Positions 28,898-36,922 of a DNA stretch of 64,000 bases are shown here, piece after piece. The stretch's first letter is position 1. Each line of letters begins with the position of its first letter. Below the pieces are notes generated by a model. That model ran no database searches and had not been told where the DNA came from. It was given only the letters and a program-made list of their open reading frames with translations. Source of the stretch: Pedobacter frigidisoli. Lineage in GTDB: Bacteria > Bacteroidota > Bacteroidia > Sphingobacteriales > Sphingobacteriaceae. The stretch is from the NCBI RefSeq assembly GCF_004331675.1, contig NZ_SJSN01000005.1, positions 186,001-250,000 on the forward strand, in the 5' to 3' direction. Made by a program: the position numbers and the translations under genes.

Positions 28898-29392
28898 TTA
28901 GATTACATTCCAATCATCCATGGCGGTTATGCCTCCAGTTGTCCACAACCATTCTATTTTTTCGTATGAAAATGAAATTTCTTCATACTCTGTGAACTTT
29001 ACCAATTCTGGGTTTTTATTATTTAGCATAATGAAGTTGATGTTGGTAATTCGGGCATTGGTAAGCTTAACCGTATACCGTTGCATATCAGTTCCCGATC
29101 CTGATGAAGCCATATTTTGTGGTGCCCAAAATTGCAATATCCATTCGGTTAAAACTTCATTACTTGCCAATGCGCTAAACAATAGGGGCGTAGATTTATC
29201 TAACTCTTTGGTAATTATAAAAGGGGTATGATGCGTCCCTCCACCCGATCTACCAATAATACTTGGATTTGAACTTATTTGATGGGAAACGGCAATAACC
29301 ATAATTTTATTTTCTCTCCCTTTTTGAATAACAGATCCTTTTATCTGACCGAGCTTTTCTCCCCTTAGCGATAAGTATGCATTGAGTGCCAT
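28898..29392 (-). CDS. Type VI secretion Hcp family protein (orphan)
   Basis: 164 aa. The start MALNAYLSLRGEKLGQIKG, the central SPSIIG...HTPFIITKELDKSTP and the end EEISFSYEKIEWLW follow the Hcp pattern (a tube-forming beta-barrel ring protein of the type VI secretion system). No signal peptide, as expected. There are no other T6SS genes in the window. It is convergent with kinase 2, about 120 bp away. It could be a structural tube protein encoded apart from the main cluster, or an Hcp-fold protein repurposed. Confidence 0.75.
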   Translation of the reverse strand: MALNAYLSLRGEKLGQIKGSVIQKGRENKIMVIAVSHQISSNPSIIGRSGGGTHHTPFIITKELDKSTPLLFSALASNEVLTEWILQFWAPQNMASSGSGTDMQRYTVKLTNARITNINFIMLNNKNPELVKFTEYEEISFSYEKIEWLWTTGGITAMDDWNVI

Positions 29393-29560
29393 AATTTTGA
29401 TATTTGATTAACATAAATATAAGAATTAATTATACTGATAATAAGATGTTTACAAAAAAAATATCCCCTAATTTTCAATGCATTGAGAATGTGTCTAAAT
29501 TGAAATCAAATCAAAATTTACGGTACCAATATTTTAGTTTTGTGGTAAACTAACAATTAC

Positions 29561-29785
29561 ATGTCTAAAACAAAACTTACAATCAATAATAACGGTTCGG
29601 TTAAAATTGAAGGCGATTTTGAAATCGTTGATAGAAATGGAAACCAATATGGCTTGCAGGGTAGAACTGTGCTTTCAATATGTCGCTGCGGACTTTCGAA
29701 AAACAAACCATTTTGCGATGGTGCACACAATGGGCATTTTGAGCATGAAGCAATCGCTTTCGATCTTCCTCCAAAAAAAGTATAA
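29561..29785 (+). CDS. CDGSH iron-sulfur domain protein
   Basis: A 74-aa protein whose C-terminal half is the CDGSH motif CRCGLSKNKPFCDGAH (Cys, Cys, Cys and His ligands of a 2Fe-2S cluster). The N-terminal half forms short strands around DRNGNQYG. It starts with ATG at 29561; upstream TAGTTTTG at 29535-29542 fits the -7 box. Stand-alone CDGSH proteins bind a labile cluster and are linked to redox or iron handling; no partner is next to it. Confidence 0.9.
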   Translation: MSKTKLTINNNGSVKIEGDFEIVDRNGNQYGLQGRTVLSICRCGLSKNKPFCDGAHNGHFEHEAIAFDLPPKKV

Positions 29786-29860
29786 TTATTAAGAAGATGA
29801 GTTAAGCCTCATCTTCTTCCCCTCTCAAAAACCTGTTGGTATTTCACTAAATAAGCTTTA

Positions 29861-30313
29861 ATGAACAGTCCTGAATTCTATAAGCCATCACCAACAGATT
29901 ATCCTGAAATTATCACCGTTTGGGAAGCATCAGTTCGGGCGACACATCACTTTTTAACCGAAAGTGATATTCAAACTTATAAAGCACTAATCCTGAACGA
30001 ATATCTTGACCAGGTAGATCTTTATTGCATAAAATCAGAGGATCGAATTTTAGGTTTTATTGGGCTCAATGAAGATAATATCCAAATGTTATTCATCCAT
30101 CCCGATGCTCGTGGAAAAGGTTTGGGAAAGGCATTCATAAAATTCGCCATCAACGAAAAGCAAATTCGAAATGTAGACGTTAACGAACAGAACGAGCAGG
30201 CAGTTGGGTTTTATCAGCACTTAGGTTTCTCTATCATAGAGCGCTTTAGCGAAGATGCTGCAGGCAAACCTTATCCAATCTTATCAATGAGCATATACAA
30301 AATTGACTTTTAA
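29861..30313 (+). CDS. GNAT acetyltransferase
   Basis: 150 aa, with MLFIHPDARGKGLGKAFI (motif A: R-G-x-G-x-G) and VGFYQHLGFSI near the C-terminus. It resembles the stand-alone YjaB-like branch of GNAT enzymes. It starts at ATG 29861, 75 bp after the CDGSH gene, and is convergent with the AraC regulator. Confidence 0.82.
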   Translation: MNSPEFYKPSPTDYPEIITVWEASVRATHHFLTESDIQTYKALILNEYLDQVDLYCIKSEDRILGFIGLNEDNIQMLFIHPDARGKGLGKAFIKFAINEKQIRNVDVNEQNEQAVGFYQHLGFSIIERFSEDAAGKPYPILSMSIYKIDF

Positions 30314-30341
30314 CATCAACCAAAAATGGTGTTGCTTTTTT

Positions 30342-31145
30342 TTAAGCAATTAATTTCGATGGAGCAATTCCATAAGCCTTTTTGAAAGCGAAAGAGAAAT
30401 GCGAAAAATCCTTAAAGCCTACCTCCATATAAACATCCGATGATCTCCAGCCTTTTTCCTTAATCAAGTAGTGGGCATCAGCTAAACGCTTCTTTTGCAA
30501 CCATTTATTTGGCGAGAGACCGAAAACCTTATCGAAATCGCGTTTAAATGTAGCCAAGCTCCTGCCTGTTAAATAGGCAAAACGTTTAAGGTCTACATTA
30601 AACTTATAATGTTTATTCATGTAGGCTTCCAAATCGATCTTACCTGGCTCAGAAAAATCAAAGAGGATATCCTTCAGCGCTGGGTTTGTTTCCAATAGGA
30701 TCATAATCGCCTCCCTAACCTTTAAATTAGTTAAAAGCTTATTAAATTCATTGGTATCTTCCAAATATGGCCTTATCGATTCCATATAATTTTGAAAGAG
30801 CTTATTGGGCTCCAACAACATCGCTTTGGCGGTTTGCGAATTTACTTTTGCCGTTAATCCATACTCCTCGCTAACCTTTCTTAACGTTTCCTGATCCAGC
30901 ACAATCGATATCGATTTATAAATACCTCCCGGTGGTGGATATTTGGTGTACTTCGTTAGTTGATTTCTCCTAAACAACCTAAAATCGCCCTCCTTAAAAA
31001 CATATTTCTCGTCGCCAATGTAGTTTTCAGATGTCCCAGAAATCATATAGCCAAAAACATGATCAGGTATAAATTGCTCACCCTCACTACTTTTTTGCGA
31101 GTAACAGGAATAAAGAATATTCGGGCGTTTAAGTTGATTTGGCAT
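30342..31145 (-). CDS. AraC family transcriptional regulator
   Basis: 267 aa from the ATG at 31145 (a longer frame to 31154 would use TTG and is less likely). The N-terminal about 150 residues form a cupin-like effector domain, the C-terminal about 100 are the two-helix-turn-helix AraC DNA-binding domain, with GRSLATFKRDFDKVFGLSPNKWL and DVYMEVGFKDFSHFSFAFKKAYG. It is 184 bp downstream of a short-chain dehydrogenase gene on the same strand, a common regulator/oxidoreductase pairing, so that gene is its probable target. Confidence 0.92.
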   Translation of the reverse strand: MPNQLKRPNILYSCYSQKSSEGEQFIPDHVFGYMISGTSENYIGDEKYVFKEGDFRLFRRNQLTKYTKYPPPGGIYKSISIVLDQETLRKVSEEYGLTAKVNSQTAKAMLLEPNKLFQNYMESIRPYLEDTNEFNKLLTNLKVREAIMILLETNPALKDILFDFSEPGKIDLEAYMNKHYKFNVDLKRFAYLTGRSLATFKRDFDKVFGLSPNKWLQKKRLADAHYLIKEKGWRSSDVYMEVGFKDFSHFSFAFKKAYGIAPSKLIA

Positions 31146-31328
31146 CGTAATCAAATTTATAAAATATTATTTACATCAAAATTTATGATTTGGAAAGCAC
31201 TTGCAGTACAAATTTTAATGTGAGTCCCGCTTTACCTACGGCCAAGAAAAATGGCCTTCATACAATCGGGTTTAGCTTGCAAAAATCGCTGCTAATGGCA
31301 ACAAAAAAACATGGCAATAAGCTATATT

Positions 31329-32204
31329 TTACCTCTTCGTAAAAGATTTACCCAAATCGGTATCTAAAAAATTAGTAGCCTCATCGTGATCTGTTGATAA
31401 ACTTACGTCCATCCATTTTTCCATTTCTTCGGTTCGTGCAGTATCGGCATGTTTTAACATCCCAATAGCTTCGCTACCTAAAACCAAGTGAACTGGTGGT
31501 TGTGGATGGTCAACTAAATCGAGCATTACTTTCGCAGCTTTTTCGGGGTCACCGGTTGGAATAAAGTCCATGCTTTGGAAGAAATCACTTCTTTTATCCA
31601 CCAATTCGTAGCCGTCAATTTTTGGGGCATACGTCATAGAATCGCCCGCCCAATCGGTACGAAAACCACCTGGTTCTATGCTGGTAACTAAAATACCTAA
31701 ATCAGCTACTTCTTTCGCTAATACTTCGCTAAAGCCGCTTAAACCAAATTTCGCTGCCTGATAAATACTTACTCCAGCATTCCCTACTCTCCCACCAATT
31801 GAGGATATTTGTAGAATTCGCCCTGATTTCTCTTTGCGCATATAGGGCAAAACAGCTCTAGTAATTTCAATTGGTGCGTACAAATTGGTTTCCAGCTGAC
31901 TGCGGACCTGCTCATCAGTAAAAGCTTCGGCAGCGCCAACGATTCCAAAACCTGCATTATTTACCAACACATCAATTCTACCAAAATGCTCAACTGCTGT
32001 TTCAACTGCTAAATGCACCTGGTCGTAATCGGTTACATCGAGGGTAATGGGCAAGATTTGCTCCTTATATTTTTCTATAAAATCTTTTAAGGCGTTTGTA
32101 TTCCTGGCCGTGGCCGCCACTTTATCACCTTTTGCCAAAACTGCTTCCGTAAGGCTTCTTCCCAACCCGCGAGAACTACCTGTTATAACCCAAATTTTTT
32201 CCAT
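31329..32204 (-). CDS. Short-chain dehydrogenase/reductase
   Basis: 291 aa, classical SDR. The NAD(P) site TGSSRGLG is at residue 8, NNAG around 85, the catalytic Ser in ISSIGG and the catalytic Tyr-x-x-x-Lys pair YQAAK. The C-terminal extension with EPGGFRTDW is typical of the larger oxidoreductases. Substrate unknown. It starts at ATG 32204 and lies upstream of the AraC gene, same strand. Confidence 0.9.
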   Translation of the reverse strand: MEKIWVITGSSRGLGRSLTEAVLAKGDKVAATARNTNALKDFIEKYKEQILPITLDVTDYDQVHLAVETAVEHFGRIDVLVNNAGFGIVGAAEAFTDEQVRSQLETNLYAPIEITRAVLPYMRKEKSGRILQISSIGGRVGNAGVSIYQAAKFGLSGFSEVLAKEVADLGILVTSIEPGGFRTDWAGDSMTYAPKIDGYELVDKRSDFFQSMDFIPTGDPEKAAKVMLDLVDHPQPPVHLVLGSEAIGMLKHADTARTEEMEKWMDVSLSTDHDEATNFLDTDLGKSFTKR

Positions 32205-32359
32205 ATTCTTATTTTTTATTTAATCAAAGGTAAGCCAGTTATAAAATTTACGTTTTGTTGATAGGCTCAAATTATTTTGTTAAAAAGCTCACCTCTATTT
32301 TTATCGAACCTTTATCAATTATTTAATGTTATGATTTTATCATTCATAATAATTAAGCA

Positions 32360-32569
32360 ATGGCAAAGGAAAAGAAGAAAGCAGCCAAGAAAAAAGGTGG
32401 CAAAAAGAAAGAAAAGAAAAAAGGACTTAAGAAAAATAAGTTAGGCGTTAAAAATTCGCTAGTAAACAACATCAACGCCCGAAAGAAAAAAGGAAAATCG
32501 CGATCCAAAAAGAAATCGAAGATTAGTAAAAAGGCCTACAAGAAAATGAAAAAGGGTTGGAAGAAATAA
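32360..32569 (+). CDS. Lysine-rich small basic protein, 69 aa
   Basis: About half of the residues are Lys or Arg in runs of two or three, with a short neutral centre (GVKNSLVNNINA). The start is the ATG at 32360 and the stop lies inside a clear terminator hairpin, which supports a real transcript unit. The composition suggests binding to nucleic acid (RNA, ribosome or DNA), as in histone-H1-like or ribosome-associated peptides, but no family is recognised. Confidence 0.65.
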   Translation: MAKEKKKAAKKKGGKKKEKKKGLKKNKLGVKNSLVNNINARKKKGKSRSKKKSKISKKAYKKMKKGWKK

Positions 32570-32583
32570 TCTCCAACCCTTTT
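32551..32583 (+). terminator. Terminator of the lysine-rich gene
   Basis: AAAGGGTTGGA pairs with TCCAACCCTTT, T-rich afterwards. It overlaps the stop codon at 32567-32569. Confidence 0.75.
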
Positions 32584-32647
32584 CAATTGTGAAAAATCTT
32601 TTAATTGTCAATTAATTTATTTTTTAAAAATTAAATCCAATTTGCAT

Positions 32648-32686
32648 TATATTTGTAAGGTAAACTTATAAGTTTTACTTACAAAT
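32648..32686 (+). promoter_or_regulatory. Promoter -7 box and palindromic operator of the MarR operon
   Basis: TATATTTG at 32648-32655 fits the -7 consensus. Overlapping it, 32651-32686 is a 36-bp palindrome: arms ATTTGTAAGGTAAACT and AGTTTTACTTACAAAT (14 of 16 positions symmetrical) around a central TATA. It ends right at the MarR start, so MarR binding would block its own transcription. Confidence 0.75.
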
Positions 32687-33121
32687 ATGAGTAAAGAAAA
32701 CAGCTATTCTATTGCTTCAGCACTTCGCCCCGTTTTAACTAGGTTGAATCGCAAAATGCGAAAGTTATCTCCATCAAATACGGTTTTGTCTCAAACAGAA
32801 CGTTCTATCTTGGTTTTGCTGGAACAGCATGATTATTTGCTCTCCGCAGAACTTGCTGTATTGGAGAAAATAACACCTCAATCTATGGGGCAATTATTAA
32901 ATCATCTTGCCAATTTAAATTTAATTTCCAAAACAGCATCAGAAACAGATAAACGAAAAATTCATGTTTCGCTTTCAATAACAGGAAAAGAAATGTTGGA
33001 AAGGGTAAGGCACGAACGCGATGAATGGTTGAGTAAAGCCATTGCAGAAGTTTGCACAGCACAAGAACAATTAATTTTAAAAGAAGCTATAGGTCCTTTA
33101 ACGAAACTGGTTAATTTCTAA
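32687..33121 (+). CDS. MarR family transcriptional repressor
   Basis: 144 aa with a winged helix-turn-helix: helix segment ERSILVLLEQHDY, recognition region ITPQSMGQLLNHL and the wing SETDKRKIHVSLS (the conserved D-x-R in the wing). MarR proteins dimerise and sense small phenolic compounds. Its start codon abuts a large palindrome. It is 17 bp upstream of the MFS gene, so it probably represses its own operon with the exporter and the isochorismatase-like hydrolase. Confidence 0.92.
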   Translation: MSKENSYSIASALRPVLTRLNRKMRKLSPSNTVLSQTERSILVLLEQHDYLLSAELAVLEKITPQSMGQLLNHLANLNLISKTASETDKRKIHVSLSITGKEMLERVRHERDEWLSKAIAEVCTAQEQLILKEAIGPLTKLVNF

Positions 33122-33138
33122 TCAGATGGCCTTGAATT

Positions 33139-34398
33139 ATGAACATCAGTACATTTAATGCATTTAAAAGTCGCAATTACCGCCTTTACTTTGGCGGCCA
33201 ATCCATATCCTTAATTGGAACATGGATGCAAAAAACAGCCGCAAGCTGGGTAGTTTACGAGCAAACACATTCTAACTTCATGCTTGGGCTAACGCTCTTT
33301 GCCAGTTTATTTCCATCGTTCATTTTCTCGTTTATTGGCGGAGTCGCATCCGATAGGTATGACCGGTATAAACTCTTACTGGTTACCCAAATCGCATCGA
33401 TGGTACAGGCGATTTTGATGACGGTTTTAATCTTTTCGAAGCACTATGAAATGTGGCAGATTATTGCTCTGAGCGCATTCTTAGGTTTAATAAATGCTTT
33501 TGATGTTCCGGCAAGGCAATCTCTGGTTTATGAAATGGTAGAGAACAAGGAGGATTTACCGAACGCTTTGGCGTTAAATTCATCAATGGTAAACCTTTCG
33601 AGATTGATTGGACCAGGATTGGCAGGTTTAGCCTTGGAAAAACTTGGCGATGATGTTTGTTTTGGCTTAAATGCTGTTAGTTTTATTGCTGTAATCGGTT
33701 CCCTATTAATGATGAAGCTGCCCAAATACATTTCAAAACCACACACCAAAAATATTGTGGGCGAACTGAAAGAGGGTTTCGCCTACATTAAGGATACACC
33801 ATCTATTGCGTATGTTCTAATTATGCTGGCGATGATTAGTTTATTTGTTCTGCCTTTCAGCACTTTGATTCCGGTTTACGCGAAAGATATTTTCAAGGGA
33901 ACGGCATCAACATTTGGTGTAATCGATAGTGTAATTGGGCTGGGTGCCTTTTCGGGGGCGATATTTTTAGCATCATTAAAGCCAGGTAAAAACCTAAGGA
34001 AAATTTTGGCCATAAATACCTTAATTTTTGGGGCAGGCTTAGCTTTGTTCTCCCACACCACTTTTTACCCCGTAGCATTAATTTTTGCTGCCATTTCAGG
34101 TTTCGGAATGATGTCGCAGATTACCATTAGCAATACGCTGATACAAACCACGGTAGACCCGAACATGCGTGGTAGGGTTATAAGTTTTTATGCCATGGCT
34201 TTCTTCGGCATGCAGCCCTTGGGCGGCTTGTTGATTGGCAGTATTTCTCAACACATCGGAACGCAGAACACGGTGTTATTCCAAGGCGCAATTGCTGTAC
34301 TTATTGGTTGTTTATCGTACAGAAGATTATACAAAGGCGAAATTAAAAATACGAAAGCAGTTAAACCCGTTAGTGAACTCGTACTTGAGAAAATATAA
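33139..34398 (+). CDS. MFS transporter (EntS-like, MFS_3)
   Basis: 419 aa with about twelve membrane helices. The N-terminus FKSRNYRLYFGGQSISLIGTW and the loop ASDRYDRYK are typical of the EntS/MFS_3 exporters of siderophores and drugs. With MarR upstream and an isochorismatase-type hydrolase 4 bp downstream it should export or protect against an aromatic or similar compound. The second half has IFKGTASTFGVIDSV. It starts with ATG at 33139. Confidence 0.88.
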   Translation: MNISTFNAFKSRNYRLYFGGQSISLIGTWMQKTAASWVVYEQTHSNFMLGLTLFASLFPSFIFSFIGGVASDRYDRYKLLLVTQIASMVQAILMTVLIFSKHYEMWQIIALSAFLGLINAFDVPARQSLVYEMVENKEDLPNALALNSSMVNLSRLIGPGLAGLALEKLGDDVCFGLNAVSFIAVIGSLLMMKLPKYISKPHTKNIVGELKEGFAYIKDTPSIAYVLIMLAMISLFVLPFSTLIPVYAKDIFKGTASTFGVIDSVIGLGAFSGAIFLASLKPGKNLRKILAINTLIFGAGLALFSHTTFYPVALIFAAISGFGMMSQITISNTLIQTTVDPNMRGRVISFYAMAFFGMQPLGGLLIGSISQHIGTQNTVLFQGAIAVLIGCLSYRRLYKGEIKNTKAVKPVSELVLEKI

Positions 34399-34402
34399 AG
34401 AT

Positions 34403-34963
34403 ATGATTACAGCATTAGACAAAAATACAGCGTTGGTTTTAATTGATTTGCAGAATGGAATTGTAAATCTTCCAGTGGTGCATCCGGTTAAAAATATTTT
34501 AGATAACGCAGCAAAATTAGTTGCAGCATTTAGAAAAGCACAATTGCCAATTGTGGTTGTAAATGTTAATCCTACACCTAATAAATTGCGTAAAGATGCA
34601 AAAATAGGTGCTTTTGAACCAACAGCAGAATGGTTAAAAATTGTACCACAAATTAAAACCATGGCTGATGATACTTACATCACCAAAAGAACATGGAATG
34701 CTTTTACAAACGCTGATTTAGAGGTAGAATTAAAAAGTAGAAATATTACCGGAATTGTTTTGGCAGGGATATCTACCAGTATTGGTGTTGAGGGCACAGC
34801 CAGAAGTGCAAACGAACTCGGATACAACATCACTTTTGCTGAAGATGCAATGAGCTATTTATTTGCCGATGCACATGAGCATAGCTTGAAGAGAATATTC
34901 CCCAGAATTGGTGAAGTTGGAGCCACTGAAGAAATTATAGAAAAGCTAGGAAGCTTGTACTAA
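34403..34963 (+). CDS. Isochorismatase-family hydrolase
   Basis: 186 aa from the ATG at 34403, 4 bp past the MFS stop; the longer frame back to 34235 lies over the transporter and is not real. LVLIDLQNGI carries the catalytic Asp, TKRTWNAF the catalytic Lys, and the position of the usual Cys is taken by Ser in GISTSIGVEG. The Cys to Ser change is seen in some members with other activities, so the reaction is uncertain. Part of the MarR operon. Confidence 0.85.
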   Translation: MITALDKNTALVLIDLQNGIVNLPVVHPVKNILDNAAKLVAAFRKAQLPIVVVNVNPTPNKLRKDAKIGAFEPTAEWLKIVPQIKTMADDTYITKRTWNAFTNADLEVELKSRNITGIVLAGISTSIGVEGTARSANELGYNITFAEDAMSYLFADAHEHSLKRIFPRIGEVGATEEIIEKLGSLY

Positions 34964-35244
34964 AAATTTGAGGGGCTTTTCGCGTTAGGGATTGTAAGGG
35001 TTCAGTACCAATTCTATATTGGTACCGTAGCGAAGCGAAGCCCTGAAAAGCCCGACCCCAATCCCGATTTAAGCATTGGCATTTTAAATTTTAATGGTAT
35101 GCTTGCTTGTTGCACAGGTTTCTTCGGGATTGGGTTAACGCCCAAAATAGTCTAAAACTAATTCTATTGTCACAATCACTATCAAAACGATACTACTTTC
35201 CTAAAAGATAGCGCTATCGTTTTAGAAAGCGATTACCTTTGTAT
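34964..35244. other. Intergenic region with palindromic element and HxlR control site
   Basis: 281 bp. At 34988-35065 GGGATTG and CAATCCC frame a nested hairpin (ACCAAT / ATTGGT) and a GTAGCGAAGCGAAG piece, a compact dispersed element. At 35201-35226 CTAAAAGATAGC / GCTATCGTTTTAG forms a near-palindrome and TACCTTTG at 35234-35241 a -7 box, so this end is the control region of the HxlR gene. Confidence 0.6.
35201..35241 (+). promoter_or_regulatory. Palindromic operator and -7 box of the HxlR gene
   Basis: GATAGCGCTATC with flanking CTAAAA / GTTTTAG makes a 25-bp near-palindrome; TACCTTTG follows at 35234-35241. The ATG is only 4 nt further, so the transcript is probably leaderless or nearly so. 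HxlR proteins often repress their own gene from such sites. Confidence 0.6.
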
Positions 35245-35637
35245 ATGGCATTTAGAAGAGAAAACCATACGAAAGAAAGTTGCAGTGCAAGTTTGAATGC
35301 AGTAAAAGATGCGCTTTATGTGTTAAATGGAAAGTGGAAATTGCCGCTGATCCTTTCGCTGCAAGATGGTCCAAAACGCTTTAACGAGATTCAAAAATCG
35401 CTGGGCGAGATTACACCCAAAATTTTATCGAAAGAACTGAAAGATTTGGAGCTTAACGAATTCGTGATTCGTAAGGTATTTTCTACAACGCCAGTTACGG
35501 TAACCTATGAGCTAACAGAATATAGTGGCTCGTTAGAAAAAGTGCTCGATGAACTTAGAAATTGGGGATTTCAGCACCGGGAAAGGTTGGTTGCACATAG
35601 AAGAGCTGAAGTTGTTTTAGAAGAGGTTGAGATTTAA
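35245..35637 (+). CDS. HxlR family transcriptional regulator
   Basis: 130 aa from ATG 35245 (the frame to 35239 begins with TTG). A winged helix with the HxlR signature: SCSASLNAVKDALYVLNGKWK (conserved Cys near the N-terminus), then KRFNEIQKSLGEITPKILSKEL and TVTYELTEYSGSLEKVLDEL. The N-terminal Cys is used for redox or electrophile sensing in relatives such as YodB/HypR; whether this one does is unknown. Its target is unclear beyond its own promoter. Confidence 0.9.
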   Translation: MAFRRENHTKESCSASLNAVKDALYVLNGKWKLPLILSLQDGPKRFNEIQKSLGEITPKILSKELKDLELNEFVIRKVFSTTPVTVTYELTEYSGSLEKVLDELRNWGFQHRERLVAHRRAEVVLEEVEI

Positions 35638-35747
35638 TTATCCCTAATAAAGCTGAGAATTCGTGGTTGAAGTGGTTGGTTTTAAACGCCTAAAACCAAA
35701 AAACTGATAATGATTATTTTCGGCTATCTTTGTACAAAATAAAATCA

Positions 35748-36344
35748 ATGGCGGTATTACATAAAAAAGAAGAAAAAATTCAGGCAGTGCTGGGTAGGTT
35801 GCCTAAAAAATATACAGACGAACAATTTGTAGAGATGTTTATCAAACTTTACTCTAAGGATTGGGGCAAAATTAAATCAGCTTATATTAAACAATCTCAA
35901 GATAAGGAACGTGGAACAATTATCAATATGCCTAAACCAGAGGTATATTTAAGACAGGTTTTATCGAATTACCTAAATCAAGTAGCCACACCAAAAGCGG
36001 CAGAAGTTAAAGAAGAAGTTGTTGTGGAAGCACCAATTATTGAGGCTACTGTAGAAGTTAAAAAAGCTAAAGCTTCAGCCAAGAAAAAAGAGGTTGTAGC
36101 TGAAGAGGTTATTGCTGAACCTAAGAAAGCTAAGGCACCAGCTAAAAAGAAAGTTGAAGTAACCGAAGAAGTTATTGCTGAACCTAAGAAAGCTAAAGCG
36201 CCAGCTAAAAAGAAAGCTGAGGCAACCGAAGGGGTTAAAAAAGCTAAAGCGCCTGCAAAGAAAAAAGCTGAGATAAAGGAAGAAACTCCTGCTGTTGAAA
36301 AGAAACCAAAAGCCGCAGCTAAGAAGCCTGCAGCAAAAAAATAA
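35748..36344 (+). CDS. Histone H1-like Lys/Ala-rich protein
   Basis: 198 aa from ATG 35748; a longer frame to 35730 begins TTG inside the promoter box (TATCTTTG, 35725-35732). Residues 1-85 form a folded, mixed region (KKYTDEQFVEMFIKLY). The tail repeats AKAPAKKK with spacers such as EVIAEP, about five times, and ends AAAKKPAAKK. This composition matches bacterial H1-like or AlgP-type DNA-binding tails. It is probably nucleoid-associated, but the N-terminal domain is not recognised. Confidence 0.75.
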   Translation: MAVLHKKEEKIQAVLGRLPKKYTDEQFVEMFIKLYSKDWGKIKSAYIKQSQDKERGTIINMPKPEVYLRQVLSNYLNQVATPKAAEVKEEVVVEAPIIEATVEVKKAKASAKKKEVVAEEVIAEPKKAKAPAKKKVEVTEEVIAEPKKAKAPAKKKAEATEGVKKAKAPAKKKAEIKEETPAVEKKPKAAAKKPAAKK

Positions 36345-36415
36345 AAATATTTTCAGCTTGATATAATAAATCGCCTTTTTGGTTGTTTATATATATGAGA
36401 GCGTTAATTTAGATG

Positions 36416-36454
36416 ACGGGGATAGGTCGGTATGATTTATCCCCGTTCTTTTTT
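36416..36454 (+). terminator. Terminator of the H1-like gene
   Basis: ACGGGGATA pairs with TATCCCCGT around a 13-nt loop, followed by TCTTTTTT. About 70 bp past the stop codon. Confidence 0.8.
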
Positions 36455-36872
36455 AGAGGGTATTTCACCAGCTTAGAAAGCTAAGTTTTCTTAGAGTTTC
36501 CACCACCTTAGACAGCTAAAGGCACCTAAGAAATGAAAATTAGAACGGTCGTTATCCTCAGCTCGAACTGATAGCTATCGAATGGGGTCTTAATGCAAAA
36601 CAAAAACGCAGTAAAGATGCTGACCAAGAAGTAGCTACAATGCCTATTAAAAAAAATATATTCTTGTAAATCAAGTTCAGCAGGACGATCGCCTTAAGCA
36701 AAATTACATTAACAAATTACCCCTCAGACTGACAAATTCCAAAGGCATAATTACAATATCAAAATTCAACCCCCAGCTTAATTGTTCTTAAATGTCTTAG
36801 GTGGTCAAAAAATCAAGCATTAGACTAATGAAGTTCTCCCTCCCACAAAGCCTTTTAAACTTCGTAAGTCAT

Positions 36873-36900
36873 AAAAAAAGCCGTTCCAAATGGAACGACT
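36873..36900 (-). terminator. Terminator of the GH16 gene and polysaccharide locus
   Basis: On the minus strand CGTTCC and GGAACG pair with a short AAAT-type loop, extended by AGT / GCT, followed by seven T residues. Confidence 0.8.
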
Positions 36901-36922
36901 TAACAATTAAACTAACCATATC

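Larger units (their letters stand above)
36345..36922. other. 578-bp intergenic region with repeats, no gene seen
   Basis: Holds the terminator of the H1-like gene, then decayed AT-rich repeats: CTTAGA(A/C)AGCTAA copies at about 36472 and 36510, an inverted CTTAAATGTCTTAGGTGGT at about 36790, and a copy of the AATCAAGTTCAG(C)AGGACG element at about 36670. The GH16 terminator closes the region. I see no reading frame with family features. Confidence 0.5.

Noticed and set aside
30312..30341. Terminator after the GNAT gene at 30313
   Set aside because: The stem is only four sure pairs with mismatches, although a T run follows; not called.
34235..34402. N-terminal extension of the isochorismatase-like gene
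   Set aside because: It overlaps the transporter coding sequence in another frame; the family begins at the ATG at 34403.
36600..36900. Possible structured RNA in the gap before the GH16 gene
   Set aside because: Only decayed repeat fragments and a terminator are visible; no known RNA pattern could be matched by eye.
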